From positions 62,001 through 126,000 of the forward strand of contig JALPQD010000359.1 in assembly GCA_023101885.1 (NCBI GenBank): a stretch of 64,000 bases of DNA. The letters are read 5' to 3'. The first letter of the stretch is position 1. Each line of letters starts with the position of its first letter. The translations under genes and the position numbers were made by a program. This document shows positions 22,854 to 34,177 of the stretch, piece by piece. Under the pieces are notes generated by a model that ran no database searches, was not told the DNA's origin, and saw nothing but the letters and a program-made list of their open reading frames with translations. Origin of the DNA: Typhlomys cinereus. Its lineage: Eukaryota > Chordata > Mammalia > Rodentia > Platacanthomyidae.

Positions 22854-23135
22854 GGGGCTGGAGAGGTGGCTCAGGGGTTAAGCCTCTGCCTTGCAGGCAA
22901 AAGGTCCTGAGTTCGGATCCCAGATCCCACGTATAGACGCCACGCGGAAGCGGGGGCGGCCTGCGTTTCTGGTCCTGGTAGGCCGGAGCCTGTGAATCCT
23001 GGGGCAGAGTAAACAAGGAGGAGGTGGAGGCGTCCATGGTGGTTCCCGAATTCGTCCGTGGTTCTACACACACACACAGACACGCGTGCGCACACATACA
23101 TAGGCACACATGCACAATTGAATAAATAAAAAAAA
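22854..23135 (+). mobile_element. Young DIP-like SINE with 15-bp TSD
   Basis: A full SINE with intact A and B boxes and tail CACAATTGAATAAATAAA. AATGTAATTGGTTGA is duplicated perfectly at 22839-22853 and 23136-23150. Confidence 0.94.
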
Positions 23136-23150
23136 AATGTAATTGGTTGA

Positions 23151-23535
23151 GCTTCTGTTGATACACAGAACAAAATGCATTCACAGGGTGTTGGCCATTT
23201 TAATCAGCATGTTAATCTACCCCTCCAAAATGAATTGACACTTTTATCTTTGTAATGTGTTGAACTGGCTGTCAACCATGGCACCTAAGCATAAGGTAGC
23301 CCCATCTTTTGGGAAGCCATCACAACTATAAATCACTAGACAAACTGACTAGTAACCAAAAAAGAGGGTAATCAATCCTTGATTTAGAGGATTCCTTTGC
23401 CTTCATGCTCAGAGTTACTTTTCAACTTGTAGAAACAAACAGACCAATGAAAACTCTGGCTACTCAATGTTGTCAATTTCTCTTTTCTCTCTCTCTCTCT
23501 CTCACTCTTTGATTTTGATTCTATTTATTTATTTA
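23151..23535. other. Unique DNA with a CT microsatellite
   Basis: A CT run lies at about 23480-23503 and TTTA repeats at 23521-23540. Nothing else recognised. Confidence 0.5.
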
Positions 23536-23540
23536 TTTTG

Positions 23541-24125
23541 ATGTTTATTTATTTATTTTTCCCAATCATACAAACTTAATAGGTACCCCGGTCCCCTTCC
23601 TCCCTCCCCCTCTCCTCAGTACCTCTTGCACCTTCCCCCCCCTTTTCCCCTTCCTTTCACCCCCTCCCTCCTTTTCTCCCAGTGCTGGCCCCTTACCCCC
23701 CTCCCATTCCCTGGAGCATCCTTTAGTGTGAATGTCAAACTTCCCTCTGCTCCTTCACTCTAATGAGGTGTAAGGTCTCAGTGACATTGCCCAGAGCCCT
23801 TACTTATGCTCCCCTTTAATATGGGAACACTATTGTGACTGTTAATCCATTGCCTCTAAGGATCCTAGTGCCAGTGATCCATGCTAGACGTTGGGGGGGT
23901 CATTGACATGTCAGTCATTGCGCAGGTCATGCAAAGTCCAATTATAGCTACTGTGGCCCTAACTTGTATGGAGTATCTTGCATATCCTTGCCCCTCCCCA
24001 TCTTTAGGTTCTTAGAATCTTACTGCCCCCTCTTCCACAAATTTCCCTGAGCTTTAGAATGGGGAGAGATTTGTCTTGTCTGGTTCCAGGTGATTAACGT
24101 AGGTCTCTGATGTTCTGAATTAATT
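23541..24125 (-). mobile_element. Old L1 3' UTR fragment
   Basis: CAATCATACAAACTTAATAGG, a C-rich tract and the shared 3' UTR segment match the copy at 3.5 kb more closely than the young ones (for example GAATGTCAAACTTCCCTCTG). It is truncated near 24125. Confidence 0.85.
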
Positions 24126-24235
24126 TCTCATTTCTCTCTATACTGCCTACAAAGTGACCTCCAGAAGCAGAATCTTTATGTTGACCTTGCAGTGTTATTT
24201 AGAATAGCACAATAAACAAAACTACTTGTATTTGA

Positions 24236-24425
24236 CCAAAAACAATGAATAGCAGCAAGGGAATGAGAGAGGAAAGAAGGGAAGCTGAAGAAAGAGAAAG
24301 AGAGGAAGAAAGGGCAGAAAAGAGAGGAAAAGAGTGAGAAAAGGGGTAGAGACAGAACACAGAGAAAAGAGGAGAGAGAAAGGGAAAGAAAGAGGAAGAA
24401 AAGGAGGAAAAGTAGGAGGGAGGTC
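24236..24425 (+). repeat. Purine-rich (GA) tract
   Basis: About 190 bases of almost pure A/G on the plus strand form imperfect GAAA/GAGA repeats. Such tracts can adopt triplex structure; no function is implied. Confidence 0.85.
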
Positions 24426-24559
24426 CCTCTACTGAACTTGTTCTCTCAACCTAAACAAAGCCTCGTCCTCAGCTGTCTTAAAAGTAGGGGAATGTATATG
24501 ATTTTTTGTTTAAGGGCTAACCTTAGAATTAATATTCTTGGTCATTACAACTTGTTGTT

Positions 24560-24642
24560 TTTCCTCTTTCTAGTGCTGAGGATTGAACTCAGAGTTATGC
24601 ACAGGTTAAGCATGCTCTCTGTGGATCACCCACAGACCTACT
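24560..24642 (-). mobile_element. ID/B4-type tRNA-like fragment
   Basis: AGTGCTGAGGATTGAACTCAG followed by GCACAGGTTAAGCATGCTCTC resembles the complement of an ID-like SINE head (B box then A-box side). Only the head is present. Confidence 0.5.
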
Positions 24643-26194
24643 TTCCTGTGGACATATTCATCCTAGAAACAAAACCAAACCAAACAAAAACTATGAGATC
24701 TCCTAAACTTTCAGAAACCTTTGAGTTTTTGCAACAACCACAGCATTAATAACAAAATAAGAGTTTTCTTGTAGAACTTCTGGATAATGGACATTGAACT
24801 TTATTGAAACAACAAATACCACTTAACATCAATTCTTAATGCCAAGAAACTACTTCTATCTGAAGACCTCCAGACTTTGAGAAACCTCATTTTATGGGAC
24901 AGACCTATCACCAACAAGTTCCTAATATCTTTTTTTCTAATGGAATCATATTTCTTCACAACCATATAATTCTACTATACTTTATGTTCATACCAGGTCA
25001 TTTTTCAACTGCAGACATGTCCAACAGTTTAGCTTTGAGCTTCCCTGTCAAAAATCTACTCTATGGTACATGATTTATAATTTTAAAACAAAAGACACAA
25101 AAGGTAAAAATTTTAGAGAAAATTTTGGTGCTTCACAATAAATATTTTTATGACAGAGATTTGTGAAGTAGAAGAGCAACTCAAAAAATACTTTTCATAA
25201 TATCTAAATTCAATCAATAAAAGTAAGGTGACCTATATTATAACAGAAAATAAATGTACTGGCTTCATTGGCTTTAAAGTTTATCACTTTCTCCTGATAC
25301 TAGTTTGCAAACACTTCAAAGCATTTCTTGCTTACGGGATGAGTCAAGGAATCAAGTTCTCCATATTGTATCCTTTTCTCTAATCCCTCCTATGGAGGCA
25401 GAAGATGCAACTGAAGGGGAGATATGCCATTTGACTGCATCACTTTTGATCACAGTCCTGAAAGAAACAGGTGGGCTCCATCCACACAAAGAGTAGGAGA
25501 TCAGAAGCATGAGGATGTTTGCTGAGTCAAAAAGACTCGTGATGTCTTGAAGTGCAAAATTACCTAGTATACGTAGAGGAAAGTGCGTTAGGGTTTTAAG
25601 ACAGATCATAGAACAACATTTAATGGCCAATAAAAAGAAAACTATCAGGGGAACACAATGCAGAGTCATGTCTTTCATTGGTCTTCAGTGTTTTCTTGTC
25701 ATGAATTTAAGTTACTGCTCCCTACAGCCTTGCATTTCCTTTAGCTTTTCTTCATTCCTCACAAACAAAGAAAATAGTTTTTTTTTTTCTCCTGCGTATA
25801 CAGAGAGAAACATTTGTTTTAAGGTCTAGGGCAACAGATTTTTTTTTAAATTAAAAGTACAAAATTTGCATAGTGGACTAACAGGGTGACTACCAGCAAA
25901 GAACTAGCATTGCAAATCACGTCCATAGACTAACTGCTGGCAGAATTCCCTCTTGTTCAGCAGGGAGATCTTTATTCACCTCAGGCCTTCAGCTGATTGG
26001 ATGAGCAATGTTTTGGGGTTTCTTTGTTTTCTTTAACTCAAAGCCCACACATCATGATGTATATCTCATCCTAAATATCCCATATATTTTGTAAGTATCT
26101 CGAATAATGTTTCACCACATGTAGCAGTAACTCTGTAGGTTGCCAATAAATTCATGACCAAATAAATGACTTATAGGGCAACAAAGGGCTTTAT
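24643..26194. other. AT-rich unique DNA
   Basis: Overlapping short frames on both strands at 25305-25829 show no domain. Nothing else recognised. Confidence 0.5.
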
Positions 26195-26575
26195 TTTCTC
26201 TTCCCATAGTATTGATGTAATTCTCTGTCCAGCTTGACAGGAGAGCTCACACCAGTTCCAAGGGTTGAAGGAGCTTGCCACACCGTTTCCACATAACTGA
26301 GAGAAGGACAATCCTTACTAGCTAGACCAGCATATCTGGCCACATGTACACAAAGATGCTAACTTCCTTACCCAGCTCTTTCGGTCTTATTCACATATGT
26401 GGGGACTAGTCCCACCCACTGTGGACTCTACCCAGCAGCTAGACAATCTCCTACAGACTTACTAAGGGCTTAACTCAATTACTAATAATCTGCAAATGTG
26501 CCCAGAGCTCAAACCCTCAACTGTCAAGTTCACATCTCACATATCTAACTATGATACCACGTATCTGGGCACCAT
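26195..26575 (-). mobile_element. Rodent interspersed repeat, same family as 46.4 kb
   Basis: Its reverse complement aligns with 46445-46870: both share a CAACTTGACAG-like start, AGACATGCTGGTCTGGCAAG, GTAA.GATTG.CC.TCTC, and a GAGAATAAA-type signal near the 3' end. Family name not recalled; an LTR or DNA-transposon remnant is possible. Confidence 0.6.
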
Positions 26576-26664
26576 GCTCTAGATAAGCAGACATACAATT
26601 AACTATTGTAATTTATTCCTTAGTGAGTACAAGGAAATTTAAAAAGATAAAACACCATCCCTGC

Positions 26665-26985
26665 ATTACTTTTCTCATTCCAGTGACCATACTTGACAAG
26701 AAGCAACTAAATGGAGGAAGAGTTTATTTGGGCTCACAGCTTGAAGGACATGGTCCATCATAAAGAGGATGGCATGGACTGGGCGGGAATGGGGCAGGGA
26801 GGCAACTGGTCCTGCAGTCAGGAAACAGCAGACAGGAAGTAGGACCAGGTACAAAACCTCAAGGCTCATTATTAGTGACCCTTTACCTCTAGTGAGGGTC
26901 CACTTCTTAAAGGTTCCACAACCTTCCAAAACTTCATTACCATCTGGGACCAAATGTTTAAATCACATGAGTCTATGGAAGATAC
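26665..26985 (+). mobile_element. Rodent interspersed repeat, same family as 50.4 kb
   Basis: TTTATTTGGGCTCACAGC, a GGTCCATCATAAAGAGGATGGCATGG region and the end GGGACCAAATGTTTAAATCACATGAGTCTATGG parallel the copy at 50425-50800. The pattern is common in rodent genomes, but I do not recall the family name with confidence. Confidence 0.6.
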
Positions 26986-27049
26986 CATTAAACCTTCAAT
27001 TGCTAGAATAGTCAGAAGAGTCATGCTTTAAAACGCGTTAGGGGGCGGG

Positions 27050-27320
27050 GGGGCTGGAGAGGTGGCTCAGGGGTTAAGCCTCTGCCTTGCAGGCAGAAGG
27101 TCCTGAGTTCGGATCCTATGACCCCACGAATAGACGCCGGGCAGAAGCGGGGGCGGCCTGCGTTTCTGGTCCTGGTAGGGCGGAGCCTGTGAATCCCGGG
27201 ACAGAGTAAACAAGGAGGAGGTGGAGGCGTCGGTGGTTCCCGAATTCGTCCGTGGTTCTACACACACACATACATGCACACACGCACACACCCACAATTG
27301 ACAAAAAAATAATTTTTAAA
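27050..27320 (+). mobile_element. Young DIP-like SINE
   Basis: A complete head and body with a short CA tail ending CACAATTGACAAAAAAATAA, so the usual GAATAAATAA is altered. A G-run precedes the head. Flanks TTTAAAACGCGT and TTTAAAAAGCCGCGT are similar but not an exact TSD. Confidence 0.85.
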
Positions 27321-27337
27321 AAAATTTAAAAAGCCGC

Positions 27338-27785
27338 GTGGGAGCCATACTTGTCATATAAACTCAGGAACTGACTCAAACCCTCATACGTGTCCTGCTG
27401 ATATAAACTCGTCAATCCCAGGAGATGACTCAGACCCCTGGCTACAAGAAGATATTAGTTCTTTGTCTCTCAGAGAAAAATAGCCACAGCTTCTAAGAAA
27501 GAAAAGTCATTCTCCAATGTGAACGGACCAATTTGACACAAGGAAACTAAAATAAAACTAACCAATAAGAAAGAGCCATCTTCCAAGTTCCTATTTTCCC
27601 CTGTAAATACCTTATTTTTTTTTCCTGTAAGTAAACCTGACCCTGCCAGTCCATATCAGCACTCTTGCTCTTCATGAATCTGCCAAGTGTCCATGAGTTC
27701 TTCTCTTGTTCTCTTACTATCAATAAACCTTACCTCAAACCTCTTAAGGTGTCCTAGCCTCAATCTTTGACTCTGGGACACAAGA
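27338..27785 (+). mobile_element. Probable solitary retroviral LTR (class I style)
   Basis: The stretch has a promoter-like order. Near its 5' end is a repeated ATATAAACTC..GACTCA..CCCT pair (about 27356-27440), followed by CCAAT (27562-27566), a possible TATA-like AAATACC (27605-27611) and a poly(A) signal AATAAA (27722-27727). It closes with a pyrimidine-rich U5-like end, GACTCTGGGACACA. No gag, pol or env sequence adjoins it, so it is best read as a solo LTR. The family is unknown and exact termini were not proved. Confidence 0.5.
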
Positions 27786-28284
27786 ACCTAAAATAAAATC
27801 TGATTTCAAAAGCACAATAATTTCATATTTTCAAGAGATGAAACAGCCAATCGAACAAAAATTATAAATGCTCAAGATTATAAGTGAAGAAATTAGCATC
27901 ACTACAGATCATACAGAACTTTACATGTTGCAAAAAATATTATCAGCAATTCTCTTTGTAGTTTTGACCCATACTATAGAGAAACATAAGTCATATAGCA
28001 ATACTGAAGATGTATAATTAAACCACTTATGATGATGAGGTTTCAATAACTGTCAATAATAATCCAATCTGCCATACCCAGTTTTCCCACTTTGGTTAAA
28101 AATATAATAATGCATTAATTAATATGTGTACTCAAAAATCGTGATGCATTATTTATTTACAAATTATTAGAAACTACCTAGCTATTCATACTAGAAGAAA
28201 TTGTTTATTATGTTACAGTACACTTTCTAGTGAATAATTTGAAGTTTAAAATCCTTAATTACAGAGAGATAAGAACACACAGTG
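27786..28284. other. AT-rich unique DNA
   Basis: Nothing recognised. Confidence 0.5.
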
Positions 28285-28570
28285 GAAACCTCAGGTACTT
28301 GAGCTGGATGAGTGAACAGAAACACCCCTGTCAGTGGGTGGCGTGAGGAGGGGCAATTTGGCATGCCACAGAGACCTAAACCCCGACAAGAGCAGAAACA
28401 GAGGGAACCCTGGTATCCATAGAGGCATGCAGGATGGTAGGAGGGAATGGAATGGATTGATGAGGAGAAGGCAGGGAGATGGGAGGAAAGAGGGATTGAA
28501 AGAGGATGAAGGGAAGCAGGGATTAGTACTCAATATGCTTGTTAAACTAAAAAATAATAAAAAAAAGTAT
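28285..28570 (+). mobile_element. Old LINE-like 3' end, related to 3.2 kb
   Basis: CAGAGGGAACCCTGGTATCCATAGA, a long purine-rich segment, GGGATTAGTACTCAATATGCTTG and an A-rich end resemble an L1 3' UTR. It is the uninterrupted relative of 3241-3470. Confidence 0.5.
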
Positions 28571-28635
28571 AAAAATCTTAATTACAGATATTTTAATTGA
28601 TATTTTAAGATAGAAACATATATAGAGAAGGGGGA

Positions 28636-28814
28636 CAGCAAGATTATCCAATGGGGAAAGATAATTGCAGCCAAGCCTGAAAACCTGAGTTCAAGTTCCA
28701 AATCTCATATGGTAGAAGGAAAGAATTGATGCTCGTAAGTCTAAACTCCACACATATGTCATTGTACACATGTGTACGCACCCATACACTCTCTCTCTCT
28801 TTTTCTCTCTCTCT

Positions 28815-28866
<52 letters not shown>

Positions 28867-28875
28867 GAATGAGTA
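28636..28875 (+). mobile_element. B4/RSINE1-like SINE with CT/CA microsatellite
   Basis: CCTGAGTTCAAGTTCC (B box), CTCATATGGTAGAAGGAAAGAATTGATG and CTCCACACATATG follow the RSINE1 order. A CT tract (about 28788-28814) and a CA tract of over 20 units (28819-28863) end it. Confidence 0.7.
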
Positions 28876-31800
28876 AATTTAAAATGGTTTAGATGCAGAC
28901 TTTGAAAATGGGAAAAAGACTGTATGTAAGAAAAATGCAAATGGATTTATTTGTGATCAACACTGGTTTTTTCAAGGTTATGGTACTGAAAGGCATGATT
29001 TAGAATGTTCTTTGCAAGTACTTTAGAATTTTTTGTTTCATACAAATCACATATTACATTTATAGCAAATTTTAAAATGAAAACATATTTTACTATTTTT
29101 TACTATTTACAATGGGACTAAATCGCCCAAGTTGAGGAATGACTATGAAAGAATGTTAGAGTTACAGTAAATGAGCACAGACCAGAGTTAAGGTAAAAGA
29201 TATATAAGACAAACAAAAGGGAGAGAAATGGGGAGAACTTATTGCTCTCTGATTATATTATTGAGTATAGGTTAGGTTGACCTAAGATAGGCTTCGGTGT
29301 TTAACAGTAGGAGGTCATACCTTTACTTTCAAGTCCTTGGCCAGGATACACTATTAAAATTAAAGAAACATATATTCTGGATTCTGAAGGAAAAGAGATG
29401 CTTCTAGTCTGAGTAAACAGTAGTTAAATATCAACATCGTTGAAGAGTACACTGTTACCTGTGTAGACATGTGGCAGAGGAGTAATAAGAGTCAAAAAAG
29501 ATTCTGAATTTTTCCTAGACTTGTAGTTCTAAATTGTACTTCTTGAGCCTCACTTTTCTGTTCTTAGACAGGATTCCATGTATCTTTTTACTATGTAGTC
29601 CTCTTTGTTTAAACTATCTCTAGAGAGTTTATATTTTTTGCAAGTTGTATTGTTTTGTATACTGGGTTTTGTTGCAAGTGGTATTGTTTTATATATTGAG
29701 TATTGTTTCCTCTAGAGTCCATGAGTTTCTCTGCACTGATGTTTAGTTACCATCCCATCTATGGACATATCAAGTATACAGAAGAAACCAATGAGGCATG
29801 CCCATTCCAACAACACAAATAGCTCATGTCTTTGAACCTGGCAATGGAAAAGCACTTCTTAAATATGGAAAAACAATAAAGAGCATGGCAGGTAATTCAA
29901 GACAACTGTTCATGTCCATTTTTAAAGTTTGTTTTCACACCTGTCCTAGCTATGTCTTGGATAAGCAAAGCTAAATTTTTTCATAGTTGTAGCAAAAATC
30001 CTCTAATTGTGAGGCCAACAACTGCTATTGCTGAATTATTACAATATCCAAGTAGCAAGCTTACTTAAAATAGTATATTATTCTACAATAATAGTTATGT
30101 AGCATGGGCGAATACATACATTAAGGAGTATTCTGATGGTATATTTCCCTCAAACAACCCAACACCAAAAAATACATGGACATTTAGTATGTCTACCATT
30201 TTTCTACAACTTTAAAAAAATTAAAAACATAGAACTTTCCTCCAAGAACTTTCACAGCACTTGACAAGATAAAGCAAAACACAAATAAAATAAGATGTTT
30301 ATATTAACATCTTTGCTACAGTTAATTTAAGTCATGACAAATGAACTTTAAAATAGTATACAATTTTCTATCATTTGCACCCTGTACAATTGTGACCTTA
30401 AGTGTTTCTCTCCTGTATAAGACCATCTATTATATTTTGAAAACTAGATGAAAATAATTCATGTGTAACATTTCCTCATAAACTGTAAACCCATCTCTTC
30501 TGGCAATTTGTCTTCAGATTGGTTACATGCTAAATGTGTAGAAACTGAATCAATACTTCCTAAAGTGGAGTAAGCTGAAGCTTTGTAAAATTGTAAAAGG
30601 ATGACTCAATGAAGCGTGGTAGATAGCTGATCTGTTGTGTTCCTGCCCCAGCATACTTTATGTGCCTGAGGGATTGCTTACCACTTAAGTCCTGCCTTGA
30701 ACAGTAGAAATCTGTCTAGCATTTAGAACTAATACTGAAAGTTGGACACTTTAGTGATCAAGGGAAAAAAGTCTATTTACTTCTGAGGGTGGAGATGAGA
30801 ATGTCAAGCATTCTGCCACAAAATAACTGTAATATTGTGTTCCTGGTGCAAAGAGGCAGCAGAGAAAATGTTAATATCTAGCAACAGCAGCAGATTGCCT
30901 CCAGACAGCTTGATAGTGTGGTTTGGGCAATGCTCCTAGACTTGAAGCCTTGAATATAATAATTCCTTGACCACACACACCATCACCACTAACACCACCT
31001 CCACCACTATAACCAACATCCACTTTAAATAAACTGCTTCTATTTAGTTCACACGAATTTTTTTCAATTTGCTTGCCATTAAAAACATTAACCAAGAAAG
31101 TTAGTTGGAGTAAAGGAAAGTAATTCCAAGACAACGATAAATTAAAATTAAAATGGTTTTTTATTTGTACTTGCCATAAATAGGGGTGGTGTCATCTATC
31201 TACAAAACTGTGATAGAAATTCAATTTTGAGGGAAATGAACAATTAAGTTAGGACTAGCATTCCCTGAAATTTTGTCATCCCTGAGAAGATCAGACAAGT
31301 CTATGTGAAGACGTCAGTCCTCCCACCACTCCAAGCTCACACAGAGGGAATCATAAGGGCTTATTTTTTTTTACTTCAACCACTATTCCCAAGATGTATT
31401 CATATGTGAACTCAATAGCAAAATTGTGCAAGGACAGAAACAATAACATTTCTAAGGATCCATGAAGCCAAACATATCCATATCTTATGAGTGCTTTTTT
31501 TCTTAAATGATGTGGTGCACGTCTTGTTTTCTCAGCTGCACTCTATTGTAATGGAGTAACTTGACTTTTCATTTCTGAGTGTTTTTAAAGTACTATTGGA
31601 GGAACTCCACCATCTCCTGCCAATGATGAGGGACTATAATCTTCTACCAGTGGTTTCTCAAGTCCATCTGCACAATGATGTACCCTTAGGAAGAAAGGGG
31701 ACTAAGGAACACAAATGCCTGGGTCTCAACACCAAAAATTCTATCTTGATTGTACAGCATATCAATGCAATACACAGCTATCACTTGAAAGGAAAGAAGA

Positions 31801-32424
31801 TATAGTTTATTATGAGTTGTCATATCACAAGAACCTGGATTTATGTTGCCTCAAATGGCATGTTCCACTGTGGAAGTGGTTACATGAATTTTTATAGCCA
31901 CAGAACAAAAGGAAATAATAAATCAATGCATGTATTAAACGTTTTGTTGAAAACATCAGATAGGTAAGTTACAGCAAAGTAAGAAAATTGCCGTTATATG
32001 TTTCAGATTCTATCTGATGGCATTCTTAGTTTGGGGGTGTGGAAGTTAATGGTCTGCTAAAAAAAGGTCTTACCTGGTAGCTAAAGGAATTTAATCACAT
32101 GCAAAGATGGGCAATGAGTGATTATTAAGTGGATGAAAGACAACCCAAGATAATATGAGTTCTAGACCTGATAATTCAATTCTTCATAATCACAGATGTT
32201 TTAATCAATCTGGAGAATTTTCAGTACAGACACAGCTTTTTCAAAGAATTTAGGTTCACAATCAGTGTCGTCTCAGCAGAACTTTTCAAGGTCTTCATGC
32301 AAATCTAGTGTGAAATAGTGTTTAGAAGCACATTTCCAACCCTGAATTCTATAACACCAACTGGACCTCATTCATTACCAATACCCCATCTCAAGCTACG
32401 CCCACAGTACTGAACCAGAATCTG
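28876..32424. other. About 3.5 kb of AT-rich DNA, nothing recognised
   Basis: I found no coding frame with a recognisable domain and no RNA gene, SINE or L1 sequence. Short frames at 30871-31134 and 31596-31897 look incidental. It may hold repeats too old to recognise by eye. Confidence 0.5.
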
Positions 32425-33639
32425 CATCTTTTTTTAACATTTTTTATTATTATTTCCGCTCATACAAACTTAATAGGTACACCGGTTCCCTCCCTCCCTC
32501 TTCCTCCCCCCGAACCCCCTGCTCCCCCTCCCCTCACCCCTCCCTTCCCATCCTCCAGTGCCTCCCGCCCCAATTCCCAGAGAGTCTTTTAATGTGCATC
32601 CCTGACTCTGCTCTGGGCCCTCCACTCCGATGACGTAAAAGGACCCAGTAGCATTTCCTTGAACACTTTCCCGTGTTCCCCTTAAGCATAGGAACACTAC
32701 TGTGGCTGCCAATCCCTTGCCTCCAAGGATCTTGGTGCCTTTAGCAGATGCTAGACTTTGTGAGGTCAATAGTGTGTTGGACATTGCGCAGGGCATGCAA
32801 AGTCCTATTATGATTGCTTCGGCCCTAACTTGTGTGGAGTATCTTGCAAATCATTGCTCCTCCCATCCTTTTGCTCTTACACTCTTACCGCCCCCTCTTC
32901 CGCAAATTTCCCTGAGCTTCAGGATGGGGAGAGATTAGTCTGGCCTAGTTTTAGGTGGTTGATATAGAGTCTCTGAAGCTCTGGATTGTGGTTTGTTGAT
33001 TTTCTTTTGCAGTTTTGCTGCTCCTGCAATGCCCTTCACTCCATCCTGTTGGGCACTGTATGTCACCCCCTGGCCAGAGACAAAAAGCTGTTAAACTGGA
33101 GTCTTATTATAAGAGCACATTCAAGGGTAGATGTAATAAAAGTAAGAAACCTCAGTGAGGGAGGGGTCAATCACCCATTTGCAAAACGGTTACTTTTTAT
33201 CTGCCAGACTATATGCCCTCCCCTTCTGGTGAGATACCCCCTTAGTTGTAAATGATCAGGAACGAACATCTGTAAACTTAACCAGGTGTCACATTACTTA
33301 CTTGCAGTCCTTGATGGAGGCCTATTTTCTCTACTGTAACATGGTCACTTCTCTCCTTGTTTCTGGTGTGGCCCTCCAACCCCATCCCTCCTGTTCATAA
33401 TCCTTGCAATTACTGTAGGTAATACATAGTCTCAAGGTGGGCTGGGTGGGTTTGGTACTAGGAGCCACCTATTAGGGAGTACATACAGCGCTTAATTTTC
33501 TGGGTTTGGGATACTTCACTTAATATAATTCGTTTCTAATGACATCCATTTCCCAGCAAATTCCAGTAATTCATCATTTTTGATGGCTGAGTATACTCCA
33601 TTGTATAGATGTACCACAGTTTCCTTATCCACTCGTCAA
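32425..33639 (-). mobile_element. L1 3' segment of a twin-primed insertion
   Basis: The minus strand carries L1 from the ORF2 C-terminus (equivalent to about 60146 in the full-length copy) through the complete 3' UTR to an A-tail, seen as a T-run at about 32430. It keeps the older 3' end CTCATACAAACTTAATAGGT. At 33637-33640 it joins an oppositely oriented upstream L1 segment with about 2 bases of shared sequence. Confidence 0.92.
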
Positions 33640-33837
33640 AACTTAGAAAACTAAACACCAAGGAAACCAATGGCCCAATTAAAAAATGGGCCCTGGAACT
33701 TAAAAGAAATTTTACCAGAGATGAAATTAAAATGTCTAACAAATATCTTCAAAAATGCTCCACTTCTTTAGCCATCAGGGAAATGCAAATCAAAACTTCC
33801 CTGAGATATCATCTCACCCCGGTCAGGATGGCAAAAA
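33640..33837 (+). mobile_element. Inverted 5' segment of the same L1 insertion
   Basis: This matches the ORF2 region equivalent to 59669-59866 of the full-length L1 (for example GPIKKWALEL, TRDEIKMSN and AIREMQIKTSLRYHLTPVRM) but on the opposite strand to its partner. The roughly 280 bases between the two parts are missing. This inverted-then-direct layout is the known result of twin priming. It ends at GGCAAAAA. Confidence 0.92.
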
Positions 33838-33851
33838 ATATAAACATTCCA

Positions 33852-34060
33852 GGCTGGAGAGGTGGCTCAGGGGTTAAGGCCTCTGCCTTGTAGGCGGAAG
33901 TTCCTGAGTTCAGATCCTAGGCCCACGTATAGATGCCGGGCGGAAGCAGGGGCGGCCTGCGTTTCTGGTCCTGGTGGGGCGGGGCCCGTGAATCCCTGGG
34001 CAGAGTAAACAAGGTGGAGGCGGTCCACGGTGGTTTCCCGAATTCGCCCGTGGTTCTACA

Positions 34061-34111
<51 letters not shown>

Positions 34112-34164
34112 TATACACACGTACACACGCACACATGCACAATTGAATAAATAAAAAATATATA
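33852..34164 (+). mobile_element. Young DIP-like SINE with long CA tract
   Basis: A full SINE inserted next to the inverted L1 segment. TATAAACATTCCA is duplicated at 33839-33851 and 34165-34177. The CA tract exceeds 20 units (about 34064-34109). Confidence 0.93.
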
Positions 34165-34177
34165 TATAAACATTCCA

